A DNA stretch of 59,123 bases, taken from the NCBI RefSeq assembly GCF_000317595.1, contig NZ_AEJC01000599.1:1-59123 (forward strand). Direction: 5' to 3'. Under the pieces are notes generated by a model. The model saw only the letters and a program-made list of their open reading frames with translations, did no database searches and was not told the DNA's origin. A program made the position numbers and the translations under genes. Each line of letters opens with the position of its first letter. Positions within the stretch are counted from its first letter, which is position 1. The DNA comes from Streptomyces ipomoeae 91-03 (GTDB lineage Bacteria; Actinomycetota; Actinomycetes; Streptomycetales; Streptomycetaceae). Of this stretch, positions 11,323 through 21,040 are shown piece by piece.

Positions 11323-14300
11323 ATGGAATTCGGGATCGAGGACATCTGGCCGCTCGCGCCGCTGCAGGAAGGGCTGTTGTTCCACGCGGAGTACGAGGCC
11401 GAGGGAGGTGACGTCTACAACCGGCAGATGAGCATCGATCTGGAAGGGGAGATCGACCCGGCGGCCCTGCACGCCGCCGCTGTGACGTTGTTGCGCCGCC
11501 ATCCCAATCTGCGGGCCGGATTCCTGACGATGGGCGCGAGCGGCCCCGTGCAGGTGGTGGCGAAGGACGTCACGGTGCCGTGGCGTGAGGTCGACGTCTC
11601 GGACGAGAGCGCGGAGACGTCCGAGAAGCGGGCGCGCGCCGTGGCGGAGGAGGAGTACCGAGCCCGGTTCGACATGGCCAGACCGCCTCTGGTCAGGTTC
11701 GTCCTGCTGCGCCTCGGTGAGCGCCGGCACCGCTTGGTGCTGACCAACCATCACATCCTGTGGGACGGCTGGTCGCTGCCCCTGCTGGTGCGGGAGCTGG
11801 TGGCGCTGTACGAGCGGGGCGGGGACGACACGGGGCTGGCGCCCGCCGCCTCCTACCGTGCGTACGTGGCGTGGCTGGCGGGCCAGGACCGTGACGTGGC
11901 GCTGGCGGCGTGGCGGGAAGCACTGGCGGGGCTGTCGGCGCCGTCGCTGCTCGCTCCGGGGCACGAGGTCGCCCGCAGCGCGGTCCGGCGCGGTCTGGTG
12001 ACCCACCGGCTCCCTCAGGCTCTGACCAGCCGGCTGGGGGAATGGGCGCGTGCGCGTGGCGTGACGGTCAACACCGTGATGCAGATGTGCTGGGCGCTGC
12101 TGCTGTCCGGCATGACGGGGCGTGAGGACGTGGTCTTCGGCATCACCGTCTCGGGCCGGCCCGCCGAACTCGCCGACGTCGACGCGATGGTCGGCCTGTT
12201 CATCAACACCCTCCCCCTCAGGGTCCGGCTGCGCGCCGACGAGCCGGTCGGCGACCTCGCGGCACGCATACAGGGCGAACAGGCGGCCCTCCTGCCCCAC
12301 CAGCACCTCGGCCTCTCCCACATCCAGCGCCTTGCCGACACCGACACCGGCGGCGACCTCTTCGACACGGTGATGGTCTTCCAGAACTATCCGCACGCCG
12401 GTCAGAAGTACTCTGCCTCGGCCGCGAAACTCACCGTCGCCACCACGGGAGGAGACTCCCCGCACTACTCCCTGGCCCTCACCGTCGTACCGGACTCCGC
12501 GCTCCTGTTCCGGCTCGACTACCGCGCCGACCTGTTCGACCAGCCGGCGGTGGCGGAACTGGCGGCACGGCTGGAGCGCCTGGTGGAGCAGGCCGTCGCC
12601 GATCCGCAGGCACGGGCCGGACAACTGGACCTGCTCGGTGAGGACGAACGCCGGCTGCTGCTGACGGAGCGGACCGGCTCCACGGACGACCTGCTCGCCG
12701 GCGGCTGGGTGGAGCTGTTCCAGGCCCAGGTGGAACGCACCCCGGACGCGGTGGCGCTGGTCGGCCCCGACGAGGACGAAGGGCCGCTGACCTACCGGGA
12801 ACTGGACGAGCGCGCGAACCGGCTCGCGCACTGGCTGATCGGCCGGGCGGTGGGCCCGGAGGACATCGTCGCGATCGCCGTCCCGCGCGGCGTGCGGATG
12901 ATGGTCGCGACCCTCGCGGTCCTGAAGGCCGGCGCGGCGTACCTGCCGATCGACCCGGACCATCCCACCGACCGGATCACCTCCATGGTTCAGGACGTGC
13001 GTCCCCGGCTCGCGCTCGTCACCGCCGCAACCGCCGAGGCCCTGCCCACGGTCACCGGTGTCACGGTCACCGTCATCGACGAACCACCGATGATCGGCAC
13101 CCTGGCCACGCTGCCGGCGACGCGCCCCACCGACGAGGACCGCACCAGCCCCCTGCGGGACACCCACCCCGCGTACATCATCTTCACCTCCGGGTCCACC
13201 GGCGGGCCCAAGGGCGTGGTCGTACCCCACCGCGGCCTGGCCAACTACGTGAGCTGGCTGCAGCGGACGTGCCGGCTGACTCCGGACGACCGGGTGCTGC
13301 TGAAGACGCCGGTGACGTTCGACGGCTCGGTGATCGAGCTGTTCTGGCCGCTGACGGTGGGCGCGAGGCTGGTGCTGGCCAAGCCCGGCGGGCACCAGGA
13401 CGCGCACTACCTCACCGAGGTGATCGCCACCGAGCAGGTGACGTGCGTGCAGTTCGTCCCGTCGATGCTGGACGTGTTCGTCGACGAGCCGGCCGCGGCA
13501 CGCTGCACGAGCCTGCGACAGGTGCTGTGCGGCGGTGAGGCGCTGCCCCAGGACGTCGTCGACCGCGTGACGCGGCTGCTGCCGGTGGAGGTCTACAACC
13601 TGTACGGCCCGACCGAGGTCACCGTGGACGCCACCGGCGGCCGCGTGTTCGCGGACGCCGATGACGGCGTGCCGATCGGCCGGCCGGTGGCGAACACCCG
13701 GCTGTACGTGGTGGACACGGCACTGCGGCTGGTACCGGCGGGAGCGACGGGCGAGCTGTACGTCGCGGGCGCGGGCCTCGCGCGCGGGTACGCGGGGCGT
13801 GCGGGGCTGACCGCCGGCCGGTTCGTGGCGTGCCCGTTCGAACCGGGCGGGGAGCGGATGTACCGGACCGGGGACCTCGTGCGGCGGCGCCCGGACGGCC
13901 AGCTGGAATACCTGGGCCGGGCGGACGACCAGGTCAAGATCCGCGGCTTCCGCATCGAGCCGGGCGAGATCGAAGCTGTCCTGCTGCGGCACACGGACGT
14001 CCGGCAGGCGGCGGTCGTCGTCCGCGAGGACCGGCCCGGCTCCGGCCGGAACCTGGTCGCCTACCTCGTCCCGGCCGCGCCCGCCGGAGCCGGGGCCCAC
14101 ACGGCGCACCTGGACACGGCGTCCGTGCGGGACTTCGCGATGAGGGCGCTGCCCGACTACATGGTCCCGACGGCGTTCGTCGTGCTGAAGACCCTCCCCC
14201 TGACGGCCAACGGGAAGCTGGACCGGCGGGCGTTGCCCGCGCCCGACTCCACGGCCCTGGTCACGCTGCGCCCGCCGCGCACACCCCAGGAAGAAGTGCT

Positions 14301-17300
14301 GTGTGGGGTGTTCGCCGAGCTCCTCGGCCTGCCGCGCGTGGGAGTCGACGACGACTTCTTCGCGCTTGGGGGCCAGTCGCTGCTGGTCATGCGGCTCGTG
14401 GCGAGGACACGGGCGCTGCTGGGCGCGGAGCTTTCCGCGCGGGACGTCTTCAAGGCGCCGACCGTCGCCGGTCTCGCCCAGCTCCTCGTCCGGGACGACT
14501 CGGCGCGTCCGGCGCTGAAGGCGGTGCAGCGCCCGGAGAGGGTGCCGCTGTCGTTCGCCCAGCGCCGCCTGTGGTTCCTCTACCAGCTGGAAGGCCCGAG
14601 CACCACCTACAACGTTCCCTTGACGCTGCGGCTGTCCGGCCGGCTGGACCGGACAGCCCTGGAAGCGGCCCTCGCGGACGTCGTGGGCCGGCACGAAAGC
14701 CTGCGGACGGTGTTCGCCGAGGTGGCCGGCGTGCCCTTCCAGCGCATTCTGGACGCCGGGGAGGCGCGTCCCGAGCTGAGGGTGAGCGAGGCCGACGCCG
14801 CGGGGCTGGACGCACGGCTGGCCGAGGCGGCGGAGTACCGCTTCGACCTGGGCACCGAGATGCCGCTGAGGGCCGAGCTGTTCACGCTGGGCCCCGACGA
14901 ACAGGTGCTTCAGGTGCTGGTGCACCACATCGCCAGCGACGGCTGGTCCATGACGCCGCTCGCCCGCGACCTGGCCGCCGCCTACGCGGCACGCTGCCAG
15001 GGGCTGGAGCCGGACTGGCCCGACCTGCCCGTGCAGTACGCGGACTACACGCTGTGGCAGCGGGAGCTGCTGGGCGAGGAGTCCGACGCCGGCAGCCTGT
15101 TCGCCCGGCAACTGGCCTACTGGACGCGGCAGCTGGCCGGACTGCCGGAGCACCTGCAGCTGCCGGCCGACCGGCCCCGGCCGCCGGTGGCGTCGCACCG
15201 CGGCGACATCGCCAGGGTCGAGCTGAGCCCGGAACTGCACGCCGGGCTCGCGGACATGTGTCGGCGCACCGGCAGCAGCATGTTCATGGTCCTGCAAGCC
15301 GCGCTCGCGGCGCTGTTCACCCGGCTCGGCGCGGGCACCGACATCCCCATCGGCAGCCCCATTGCCGGCCGCACCGACCAGGAACTCGACGAACTGGTCG
15401 GGTGCTTCGTCAACACCTTGGTGATACGTACCGACACATCGGGCGACCCGACGTTCAGTGAGCTGCTGGGGCGCGTCCGGGAGAACGCGCTGGCAGCGTA
15501 CACACATCAGGACGTGCCGTTCGAGAACCTCGTCGAGGTCCTCAACCCGGCGCGGAGCCTGTCGTACAACCCGCTGTTCCAGACGATCCTGGCGCTGCAG
15601 AACGTGCCGCTCGGCGAGTTCGACCTGCCGGGGCTGCACGTGTCCACCATGTCGATGCCCGTCAGGACCGCCAAGTTCGACCTGGTCTTCAACCTGCGTG
15701 AGCGGTACCGGCCGGACGGCGGCTCCGGCGGAGTGACCGGCGCCGTCGAGTACGCCACCGACCTGTTCGATCTCGCCACCGTCGAAACGCTGGTGGCCCG
15801 CTGGACGCGCCTGCTCGAAGCCGTGGTCGCGGATCCCGACACGGCGGTGAGCCGCATCGACATGCTCTCCGACGACGAACGCGCGCGGCTGCTGCACGGC
15901 CCTGCGGACAGAGCGGCGGAGGGGGTCGAGAACGTCGTCTCGAAGGCGTTCGAGGCGCGGGTGGCCCTGGCACCGGACGCGGTGGCGGTGGCGGCCGGGG
16001 ACGTGTCGCTCACCTACGGGGAACTGAACCTCCGGGCCAACCGGTTCGCGCACCTGCTGAGGAAGCGCGGTGTGGGCGCCGAGCAGATCGTCGCTCTCGT
16101 CCTGCCCCGGTCGCCCGAACTCCTCGTGGCGGTGCTGGGTGTCCTCAAAGCGGGCGCGGCCTATCTGCCGGTGGACCCGGAGTATCCGCGGTCGCGGATC
16201 GAGTTTATGCTCAGCGACGCCCGTCCCTCGCTGATCGTGGACGATCCGCAGACCGTGCGTGAGACGGAGGCGTATCCGGAGACCGACCCCGAGGTGGCGG
16301 TGGATGCCAGACAGCCCGCGTACGTGATCTACACGTCGGGTTCGACCGGCCGGCCGAAGGGGGTGGTGGTCAGCTACGCGGGTGTCGGAGCCCTCCACGC
16401 GGCCTCCGTCGAACGGCTGGCCATCGACGACGGCAGCCGGATCCTCCAGTTCGCCTCGCCGAGCTTCGACGCGTCGTTCTGGGACATCACCAACGCCCTG
16501 CTGTCCGGCGCCACCCTGGTCCTGGCCTCGCCCACCGAACCGCTGACCGCCCTCACTGACCTGCGGCTCGCGGTGACGCACGTCCTGGTGCCCCCGTCGG
16601 TCCTGGCAGCCGTGGCCGAGGACGACGTCCCCGCGTCGACGACTCTGGTGGTCGGCGGCGAGGCATGCCCGCCCGGCCTGGTGGAACGGTGGTCGCCCGG
16701 CCGACGGCTGGTCAACGCGTACGGTCCGACCGAGGCCACGGTGTGCGCCACCATGAGCGGGCCGCTCTCCGTACTCAGCCCGACACCGCCCCCGATCGGC
16801 CGGCCGATCGCGAACACCAACGCCTTCGTGCTGGACGCCGGCCTGCGGCCGGTGCCGACAGGGGTGGCTGGGGAGCTGTACGTGGCCGGACCGGGGCTGG
16901 CCCGCGGATACCTGGGCCAGCCGGGCCTGACCGCTGAGCGGTTCGTCGCCGGTCCGTACGGCCCGCCGGGGTCGCGGATGTACCGCACGGGAGACGTGGT
17001 GCGGTGGCGGCGCGACGGAGAGCTGGAGTTCCTCGGGCGCGCCGATGAGCAGGCCAAGGTACGGGGCTTCCGGATCGAGCCCGGTGAGATCGAAGCGGTC
17101 CTCGCGGCCCATCCCCGGCTGGCGCAGGCGAAGGTGATCGTCCGGCAGGACCGCCCCGGCGACAAACGGCTGGTCGCCTACGTCGTGGCCGCCCCCATTC
17201 CGCAGGAAAGCACCGTGCTGACCGACGACGTGCTCGCCCACCTGCGTGAGCGCCTGCCGGAGTACCTGGTGCCGTCGGCGATCGTCGTGCTGGACCGGCT

Positions 17301-18864
17301 GCCCCTGACACCCAACGGCAAGGTGGACCGCAACGCGCTGCCGGCACCGGAACCAGTAGCCCAGGGAAGCGCCCGGACACCTCGGGAGCAGCCGCTCACC
17401 GCACGTCAGCGGACGCTGTGCGAACTCTTCGCGGAGACTCTGGGGGTGGAGGAGACCGGTCTCGACGACGGATTCTTCGCGCTCGGCGGGCACTCGCTTC
17501 TCACGGTCCGGCTCGTCCGCGCGATCAACCAGCGCTTCGGTACGCACCTTCCGCTCAACGTGATCTTCGAGCATGAGACCCCGGCAGCGCTGGACGCCCT
17601 GCTCGGAGCGGACGGTACGGACGAGGAGACCGGGGCCGAAGGGCAGGCGCTGCCGCCGGACCTCGCCGCCGAGATCTCACTCGACCCGTCGATCACCGCG
17701 CAAGGCGGGTACGACGGCTCGGACTTCGCTGCGCCGGACGCCGTTCTGCTGACCGGGGCCACCGGGTTCGTGGGGTCCTTCATCCTCCGGGAGGTCCTGG
17801 AACGCACCTCCGCCGACGTCTACTGCCTGGTTCGAGCCGGCACCCCGGCCGACGCGCTGGCGCGACTGCGGCGCAGCCAGGAACGCTACGGCCTGTGGGA
17901 CGACCGGTTCGGCGCCCGGATCGTCCCGGTCCCCGGTGACCTGGCGGAGCCGCTGCTCGGACTGCCCGCCGACCGTTTCGACGACCTCGCCCGCCGGATC
18001 AACGTGGTGTACCACAACGGGGCTCGGGTCAACCACCTGGAGTCCTACGGGCAGTTGCGCGCCACGAACGTCTCGGGCGTCCGGGAGGTGTTCCGCCTCG
18101 CGGCCCGCCACCGGATCAAACCCGTGCACCAGATCTCGACGGTCGGTACCCTGGCCGCCGCTCCCGGCAAGGACCCCGACACGCTGCCGGAGGACTGGCT
18201 GAGCCCTCCGGACGCCATCGGGACCAACGGCTACGTGTGCACCAAATGGGTCGGGGAAGCCATCGGCCGGCTGGCTCGCGATCGCGGCATTCCGACCGCG
18301 ACATACCGGCTGGCCCGGATCAGCGGCCACACCGAGACCGGGGCCATGGGGCCCGACGACGCGTTCTGGCACAAGGTGCGGGCATGCGCCGAGATCGGGG
18401 CCCGGCCCGTGCGCGACGACGGCACAGTCGAGCGGCAGAACCTGGTACCGGTGGACTTCGCCGCGCGTGCCTTCGTCCATCTGGCCCTCACCCAGCGGCC
18501 CGACGGCCGGATCTACAACATCGCGGCCCCCGCTGGCACGGCCGAGGACGCCGTGCTGGACTACGCGCAGGAATTCGGGTATCCGATGGAACGGGTCTCC
18601 CCGTCCGTATGGCGGAAGCGCGTGGAGAAAGCCGCCGCCGACACGCCCGTCTCCCGCACCGGTTCCCTCCACGCCGTCGCTCTGCTCAGCAGCGGGACTC
18701 GCGCCGTGCCGGGCAACGTTCCCACACGGTACGACCGACGCAACCTCCTGGCAGGGCTCGCCGACGCCGGCTGGGACTTCCCGGCGGTCGGTCCCGAGAT
18801 CCTCGAACGGTACTTCTCCTACTTCGTAGCGGGCGGGTTGTTGCCGCCGCCCGACAGGTCGTAG
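11323..18864 (+). CDS. NRPS, two modules C-A-T-C-A-T plus terminal thioester reductase (R) domain
   Basis: 2,513 residues, ATG 11323 with AAAGGA 8 bases upstream, 42 bp behind the previous NRPS. It starts with IEDIWPLAPLQEGLLFH, typical of a C domain that accepts a D-configured donor, which fits the E domain ending the previous protein. Order: C (HHILWDGWS), A, T (LGGQSLL near 1015), C (HHIASDGWS near 1200), A, T (LGGHSLL near 2053), then a reductase domain with the NADPH motif TGATGFVG near 2143 and a Tyr/Lys pair in NGYVCTKW. An R domain releases the peptide as an aldehyde or alcohol rather than by a thioesterase. Hand-read specificity residues: first A D-G-I-Q-L-G-L-V-D (unassigned), second A D-A-W-L-V-G-A-V-C (resembles aromatic/hydrophobic codes, low confidence). 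All three C/R active-site motifs look intact. Confidence 0.97.
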   Translation: MEFGIEDIWPLAPLQEGLLFHAEYEAEGGDVYNRQMSIDLEGEIDPAALHAAAVTLLRRHPNLRAGFLTMGASGPVQVVAKDVTVPWREVDVSDESAETSEKRARAVAEEEYRARFDMARPPLVRFVLLRLGERRHRLVLTNHHILWDGWSLPLLVRELVALYERGGDDTGLAPAASYRAYVAWLAGQDRDVALAAWREALAGLSAPSLLAPGHEVARSAVRRGLVTHRLPQALTSRLGEWARARGVTVNTVMQMCWALLLSGMTGREDVVFGITVSGRPAELADVDAMVGLFINTLPLRVRLRADEPVGDLAARIQGEQAALLPHQHLGLSHIQRLADTDTGGDLFDTVMVFQNYPHAGQKYSASAAKLTVATTGGDSPHYSLALTVVPDSALLFRLDYRADLFDQPAVAELAARLERLVEQAVADPQARAGQLDLLGEDERRLLLTERTGSTDDLLAGGWVELFQAQVERTPDAVALVGPDEDEGPLTYRELDERANRLAHWLIGRAVGPEDIVAIAVPRGVRMMVATLAVLKAGAAYLPIDPDHPTDRITSMVQDVRPRLALVTAATAEALPTVTGVTVTVIDEPPMIGTLATLPATRPTDEDRTSPLRDTHPAYIIFTSGSTGGPKGVVVPHRGLANYVSWLQRTCRLTPDDRVLLKTPVTFDGSVIELFWPLTVGARLVLAKPGGHQDAHYLTEVIATEQVTCVQFVPSMLDVFVDEPAAARCTSLRQVLCGGEALPQDVVDRVTRLLPVEVYNLYGPTEVTVDATGGRVFADADDGVPIGRPVANTRLYVVDTALRLVPAGATGELYVAGAGLARGYAGRAGLTAGRFVACPFEPGGERMYRTGDLVRRRPDGQLEYLGRADDQVKIRGFRIEPGEIEAVLLRHTDVRQAAVVVREDRPGSGRNLVAYLVPAAPAGAGAHTAHLDTASVRDFAMRALPDYMVPTAFVVLKTLPLTANGKLDRRALPAPDSTALVTLRPPRTPQEEVLCGVFAELLGLPRVGVDDDFFALGGQSLLVMRLVARTRALLGAELSARDVFKAPTVAGLAQLLVRDDSARPALKAVQRPERVPLSFAQRRLWFLYQLEGPSTTYNVPLTLRLSGRLDRTALEAALADVVGRHESLRTVFAEVAGVPFQRILDAGEARPELRVSEADAAGLDARLAEAAEYRFDLGTEMPLRAELFTLGPDEQVLQVLVHHIASDGWSMTPLARDLAAAYAARCQGLEPDWPDLPVQYADYTLWQRELLGEESDAGSLFARQLAYWTRQLAGLPEHLQLPADRPRPPVASHRGDIARVELSPELHAGLADMCRRTGSSMFMVLQAALAALFTRLGAGTDIPIGSPIAGRTDQELDELVGCFVNTLVIRTDTSGDPTFSELLGRVRENALAAYTHQDVPFENLVEVLNPARSLSYNPLFQTILALQNVPLGEFDLPGLHVSTMSMPVRTAKFDLVFNLRERYRPDGGSGGVTGAVEYATDLFDLATVETLVARWTRLLEAVVADPDTAVSRIDMLSDDERARLLHGPADRAAEGVENVVSKAFEARVALAPDAVAVAAGDVSLTYGELNLRANRFAHLLRKRGVGAEQIVALVLPRSPELLVAVLGVLKAGAAYLPVDPEYPRSRIEFMLSDARPSLIVDDPQTVRETEAYPETDPEVAVDARQPAYVIYTSGSTGRPKGVVVSYAGVGALHAASVERLAIDDGSRILQFASPSFDASFWDITNALLSGATLVLASPTEPLTALTDLRLAVTHVLVPPSVLAAVAEDDVPASTTLVVGGEACPPGLVERWSPGRRLVNAYGPTEATVCATMSGPLSVLSPTPPPIGRPIANTNAFVLDAGLRPVPTGVAGELYVAGPGLARGYLGQPGLTAERFVAGPYGPPGSRMYRTGDVVRWRRDGELEFLGRADEQAKVRGFRIEPGEIEAVLAAHPRLAQAKVIVRQDRPGDKRLVAYVVAAPIPQESTVLTDDVLAHLRERLPEYLVPSAIVVLDRLPLTPNGKVDRNALPAPEPVAQGSARTPREQPLTARQRTLCELFAETLGVEETGLDDGFFALGGHSLLTVRLVRAINQRFGTHLPLNVIFEHETPAALDALLGADGTDEETGAEGQALPPDLAAEISLDPSITAQGGYDGSDFAAPDAVLLTGATGFVGSFILREVLERTSADVYCLVRAGTPADALARLRRSQERYGLWDDRFGARIVPVPGDLAEPLLGLPADRFDDLARRINVVYHNGARVNHLESYGQLRATNVSGVREVFRLAARHRIKPVHQISTVGTLAAAPGKDPDTLPEDWLSPPDAIGTNGYVCTKWVGEAIGRLARDRGIPTATYRLARISGHTETGAMGPDDAFWHKVRACAEIGARPVRDDGTVERQNLVPVDFAARAFVHLALTQRPDGRIYNIAAPAGTAEDAVLDYAQEFGYPMERVSPSVWRKRVEKAAADTPVSRTGSLHAVALLSSGTRAVPGNVPTRYDRRNLLAGLADAGWDFPAVGPEILERYFSYFVAGGLLPPPDRS

Positions 18865-18932
18865 CGGCCTGGGCCGAGTTGTCGGTGGGTGATCGGGCGG
18901 CGGGCGGCTTCGAGGAGCGCTGAGGAGAAGGC

Positions 18933-19025
18933 ATGACACCTTCGCCTGAAACATGTCCAGGACCATCCAGCTCACGACAAGCGCAGCCGCAGGCACTGAC
19001 ACACCAGGAACGCTTTTCCGCGTAG
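18933..19025 (+). CDS. 30-residue open reading frame behind the NRPS operon, possible truncated gene
   Basis: ATG 18933 follows GAGGAGAAGG, a strong ribosome site, 68 bp after the NRPS stop, and the frame closes at TAG 19023-19025 (MTPSPETCPG... HQERFSA). The peptide resembles no family I recognise. Given the strong start signal and the transposase just downstream, this may be the head of a former operon gene that was cut away; a real small protein is possible but unsupported. Confidence 0.3.
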   Translation: MTPSPETCPGPSSSRQAQPQALTHQERFSA

Positions 19026-19139
19026 GGCACCCTGCCCTCACTCATGCGCTCCCGCCCCGTGAACAAAGCCGTCGTTGCGATGGCATTAGAGGACATTTGA
19101 TTTAGGCGTATTGCCATGTATGCCCTAGTAGGTTCCTCG

Positions 19140-19964
19140 TCAGGTTGGCATGGTCTCGTCCGTTATGCGTTTGGCGAGGTTGTCGATCGAGGCGATGTGG
19201 ATCATGGCTTCGGAACTGGCGGTGAGGGTCACGTAGTCGCGGGCGAGATGGCGGTGCATCATGATCCAACCAATACTTCGCTCTACTACCCAGCGCCTCT
19301 TCACGATGTGAAATCCGCGCGTATCCGGGTTTCTGTTGACTACTTCGACGTCGATTCCGAGGCGGGCTCCGTGTTCGATTACGGCATTTTTGAAGCCGGT
19401 GTCGACCCAACTCTTGGAGATGGTTGGGTACTTCTCTTTCGCCTGGTCGAGGGAGCGTATTCCCAGGGCGTTTTCCGAGAGGCTGGCGGCAGTGACGGTC
19501 ACGGCGAGGATGAGGCCGATGGTGTCGGTGGGGATGCCACGCTTCCTGCCGACGATCTTCTTGGCGGCGTCGGTTCCCTGGCTGGTCAGGGGTACGTTGG
19601 TGGAGGTCTTCACGCTCTGGGTATCGATCACGGAGGCGGTCGGTTCGGGCTTGCGGCCGTCCTTGACGCGGGCCAGGCCGGTCAGGTCATGGTTGAGCTG
19701 GGCGAGGATTCCCTCGTCGCGCCAGGTGGCGTAGTAGAAGTAGACGGTGCCGTGGCCCGGGAAGTCGTGCGGGAGGTACTTCCAGGGGATTCCGGTGCGG
19801 TTGATGTAGAGGAGTGCGTCGAATACGTCGCGCAGTTCGACTTTGGCCGGCTGTCCCGTTGGCCGGCGTTCGAGGCGGGCCTTTCTCCAGGCCGTCAGCG
19901 TCGGCTCAATCAGGGCCCATCGGGCGTCGGGCAGGTCGCTGGGGTACGGCTTGCGCTCGCTCAC
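19140..19964 (-). CDS. IS5-family transposase (single frame)
   Basis: 274 residues. Opens with SDLPDARWALIEPTL, typical of IS5-type transposases, and carries the DDE triad as DTQSVKTS, VDTGFKN and VVERSIGWIMMHRHLAR. The frame is intact. I could not identify convincing terminal inverted repeats or a target duplication, so the element ends are not drawn; the flanks 19026-19139 and 19965-20185 hold no other recognisable gene. The base composition is less GC-rich than the NRPS genes, consistent with an incoming element. It closes off the NRPS operon. Confidence 0.9.
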   Translation of the reverse strand: MSERKPYPSDLPDARWALIEPTLTAWRKARLERRPTGQPAKVELRDVFDALLYINRTGIPWKYLPHDFPGHGTVYFYYATWRDEGILAQLNHDLTGLARVKDGRKPEPTASVIDTQSVKTSTNVPLTSQGTDAAKKIVGRKRGIPTDTIGLILAVTVTAASLSENALGIRSLDQAKEKYPTISKSWVDTGFKNAVIEHGARLGIDVEVVNRNPDTRGFHIVKRRWVVERSIGWIMMHRHLARDYVTLTASSEAMIHIASIDNLAKRITDETMPT

Positions 19965-20197
19965 GGCGCAGCGTGATCACGAATACGACGGAGGAGCGGG
20001 TTCCGCTGGAACTCAGGCGATTCTGTGGCATTTTAAAATCAGACGGGTTTTCGGTTATGGAGCTGCACGAAATGGACAGCCGAGTACTCGACCCTGCAGA
20101 GTGCGAATAGCTCCTACCCGGTGAAGACGCCCAAAGCAGGGCATGGGCAAAACTCGCATACCGAAAAAACATTATGTGAACGCCCACTGAGCTTCTT

Positions 20198-20962
20198 TCA
20201 TCCTGAATAGTCGCAGGTCAGCAGGGTGTGCACTGCGGTGACGGTCCGGCCGATGCGGTTCGTTGAGCACCGGGCCTTGCGGAAGATGCGCCATTGCTTG
20301 AGACGGGCGAAGGCGCGTTCGCCGGGCGCGCGGAGGCGGGCGTGGTCGCGGTTGTACTGCTGGTAGTGCTCGGGCAGTTCGCGGTGTCCGTAGTAGGGGG
20401 TGCGAACGGTGGCGCCGGCGCCCTGGTAGGCGCGGTCGGCCAGGATGAGGATCTGGCGGGTCAGGCAGGCTTGGACGATGCCGTGGGCGCGGGCCGCGGT
20501 CAGGTCGTGGGTCCGTCCCGGAGTTGCCCGGGAGAACTACAGCGGAGTTCCGTCCGGCGGGGTGATGACCTGGACGTTCATGCCGTGCTTCCTGTGCTTT
20601 TGCGAGTAGTACGGCTCGTCCGCCCGGATGCGGTCGGTGGGAATCAGCGAACCGTCGACAATGACGAAGTCGCCCTCGCCCAGGCCCACCAGGGCCTCGT
20701 GCAGGCCGGGCGCCCAGGCGGCTAGGACCTCGACGGTCTCGTCCACGTATCGCCACGCCGTCGCCTCCGACACCCCGAAACCGGCCCCCAGTTGGGCGAG
20801 CGTCTCGTTCTTGCGCAGGTGGGCCAGGGCGAGCAGAGCCTGTTTGAAGCAGCCCAGCTTCCGCCACGGCGAGTTCAGTTCACGCCTTCGGGTGTAGATG
20901 AGCCAGGAGACGTGCTCGACCAGCTCATACGGGACGTCGAGCATGGAAGGATACGGAACCAA
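20198..20962 (-). pseudogene. IS5-family transposase with an in-frame amber stop
   Basis: Reading from ATG 20962, the frame runs 141 codons to TAG at 20539-20537 and then continues in the same frame for another 112 codons of good transposase sequence (FSRATPGRTHDLTAARAHGI ... ADRAYQGAG ... HTLLTCDYSG) to TGA at 20198. The stop falls where family members have Trp in a PLWFSR-like stretch, so a single TGG to TAG change explains it. N-terminal half contains the helix-turn-helix (LGAGFGVSEATAWRYVDE) and first Asp (VIVDGSLIPTDR). The transposase should be inactive unless the stop is suppressed. Confidence 0.88.
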
Positions 20963-21040
20963 CAGAGCCCCTCGGTCGCCGGTGTGATGAGTGAGATCAC
21001 CACGCCAACGACGAGGGGCTCTGCCACGTCACCACCCTAG

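Noticed and set aside
10126..17574. Very long open frame of 2,482 codons on the minus strand
   Set aside because: It is the antisense shadow of the NRPS genes, caused by high-GC codon bias; no recognisable domain.
19026..19139. Left end of the first IS element
   Set aside because: Several weak partial matches to the DNA right of 19964 could be made, but none gave a consistent inverted repeat plus target duplication.
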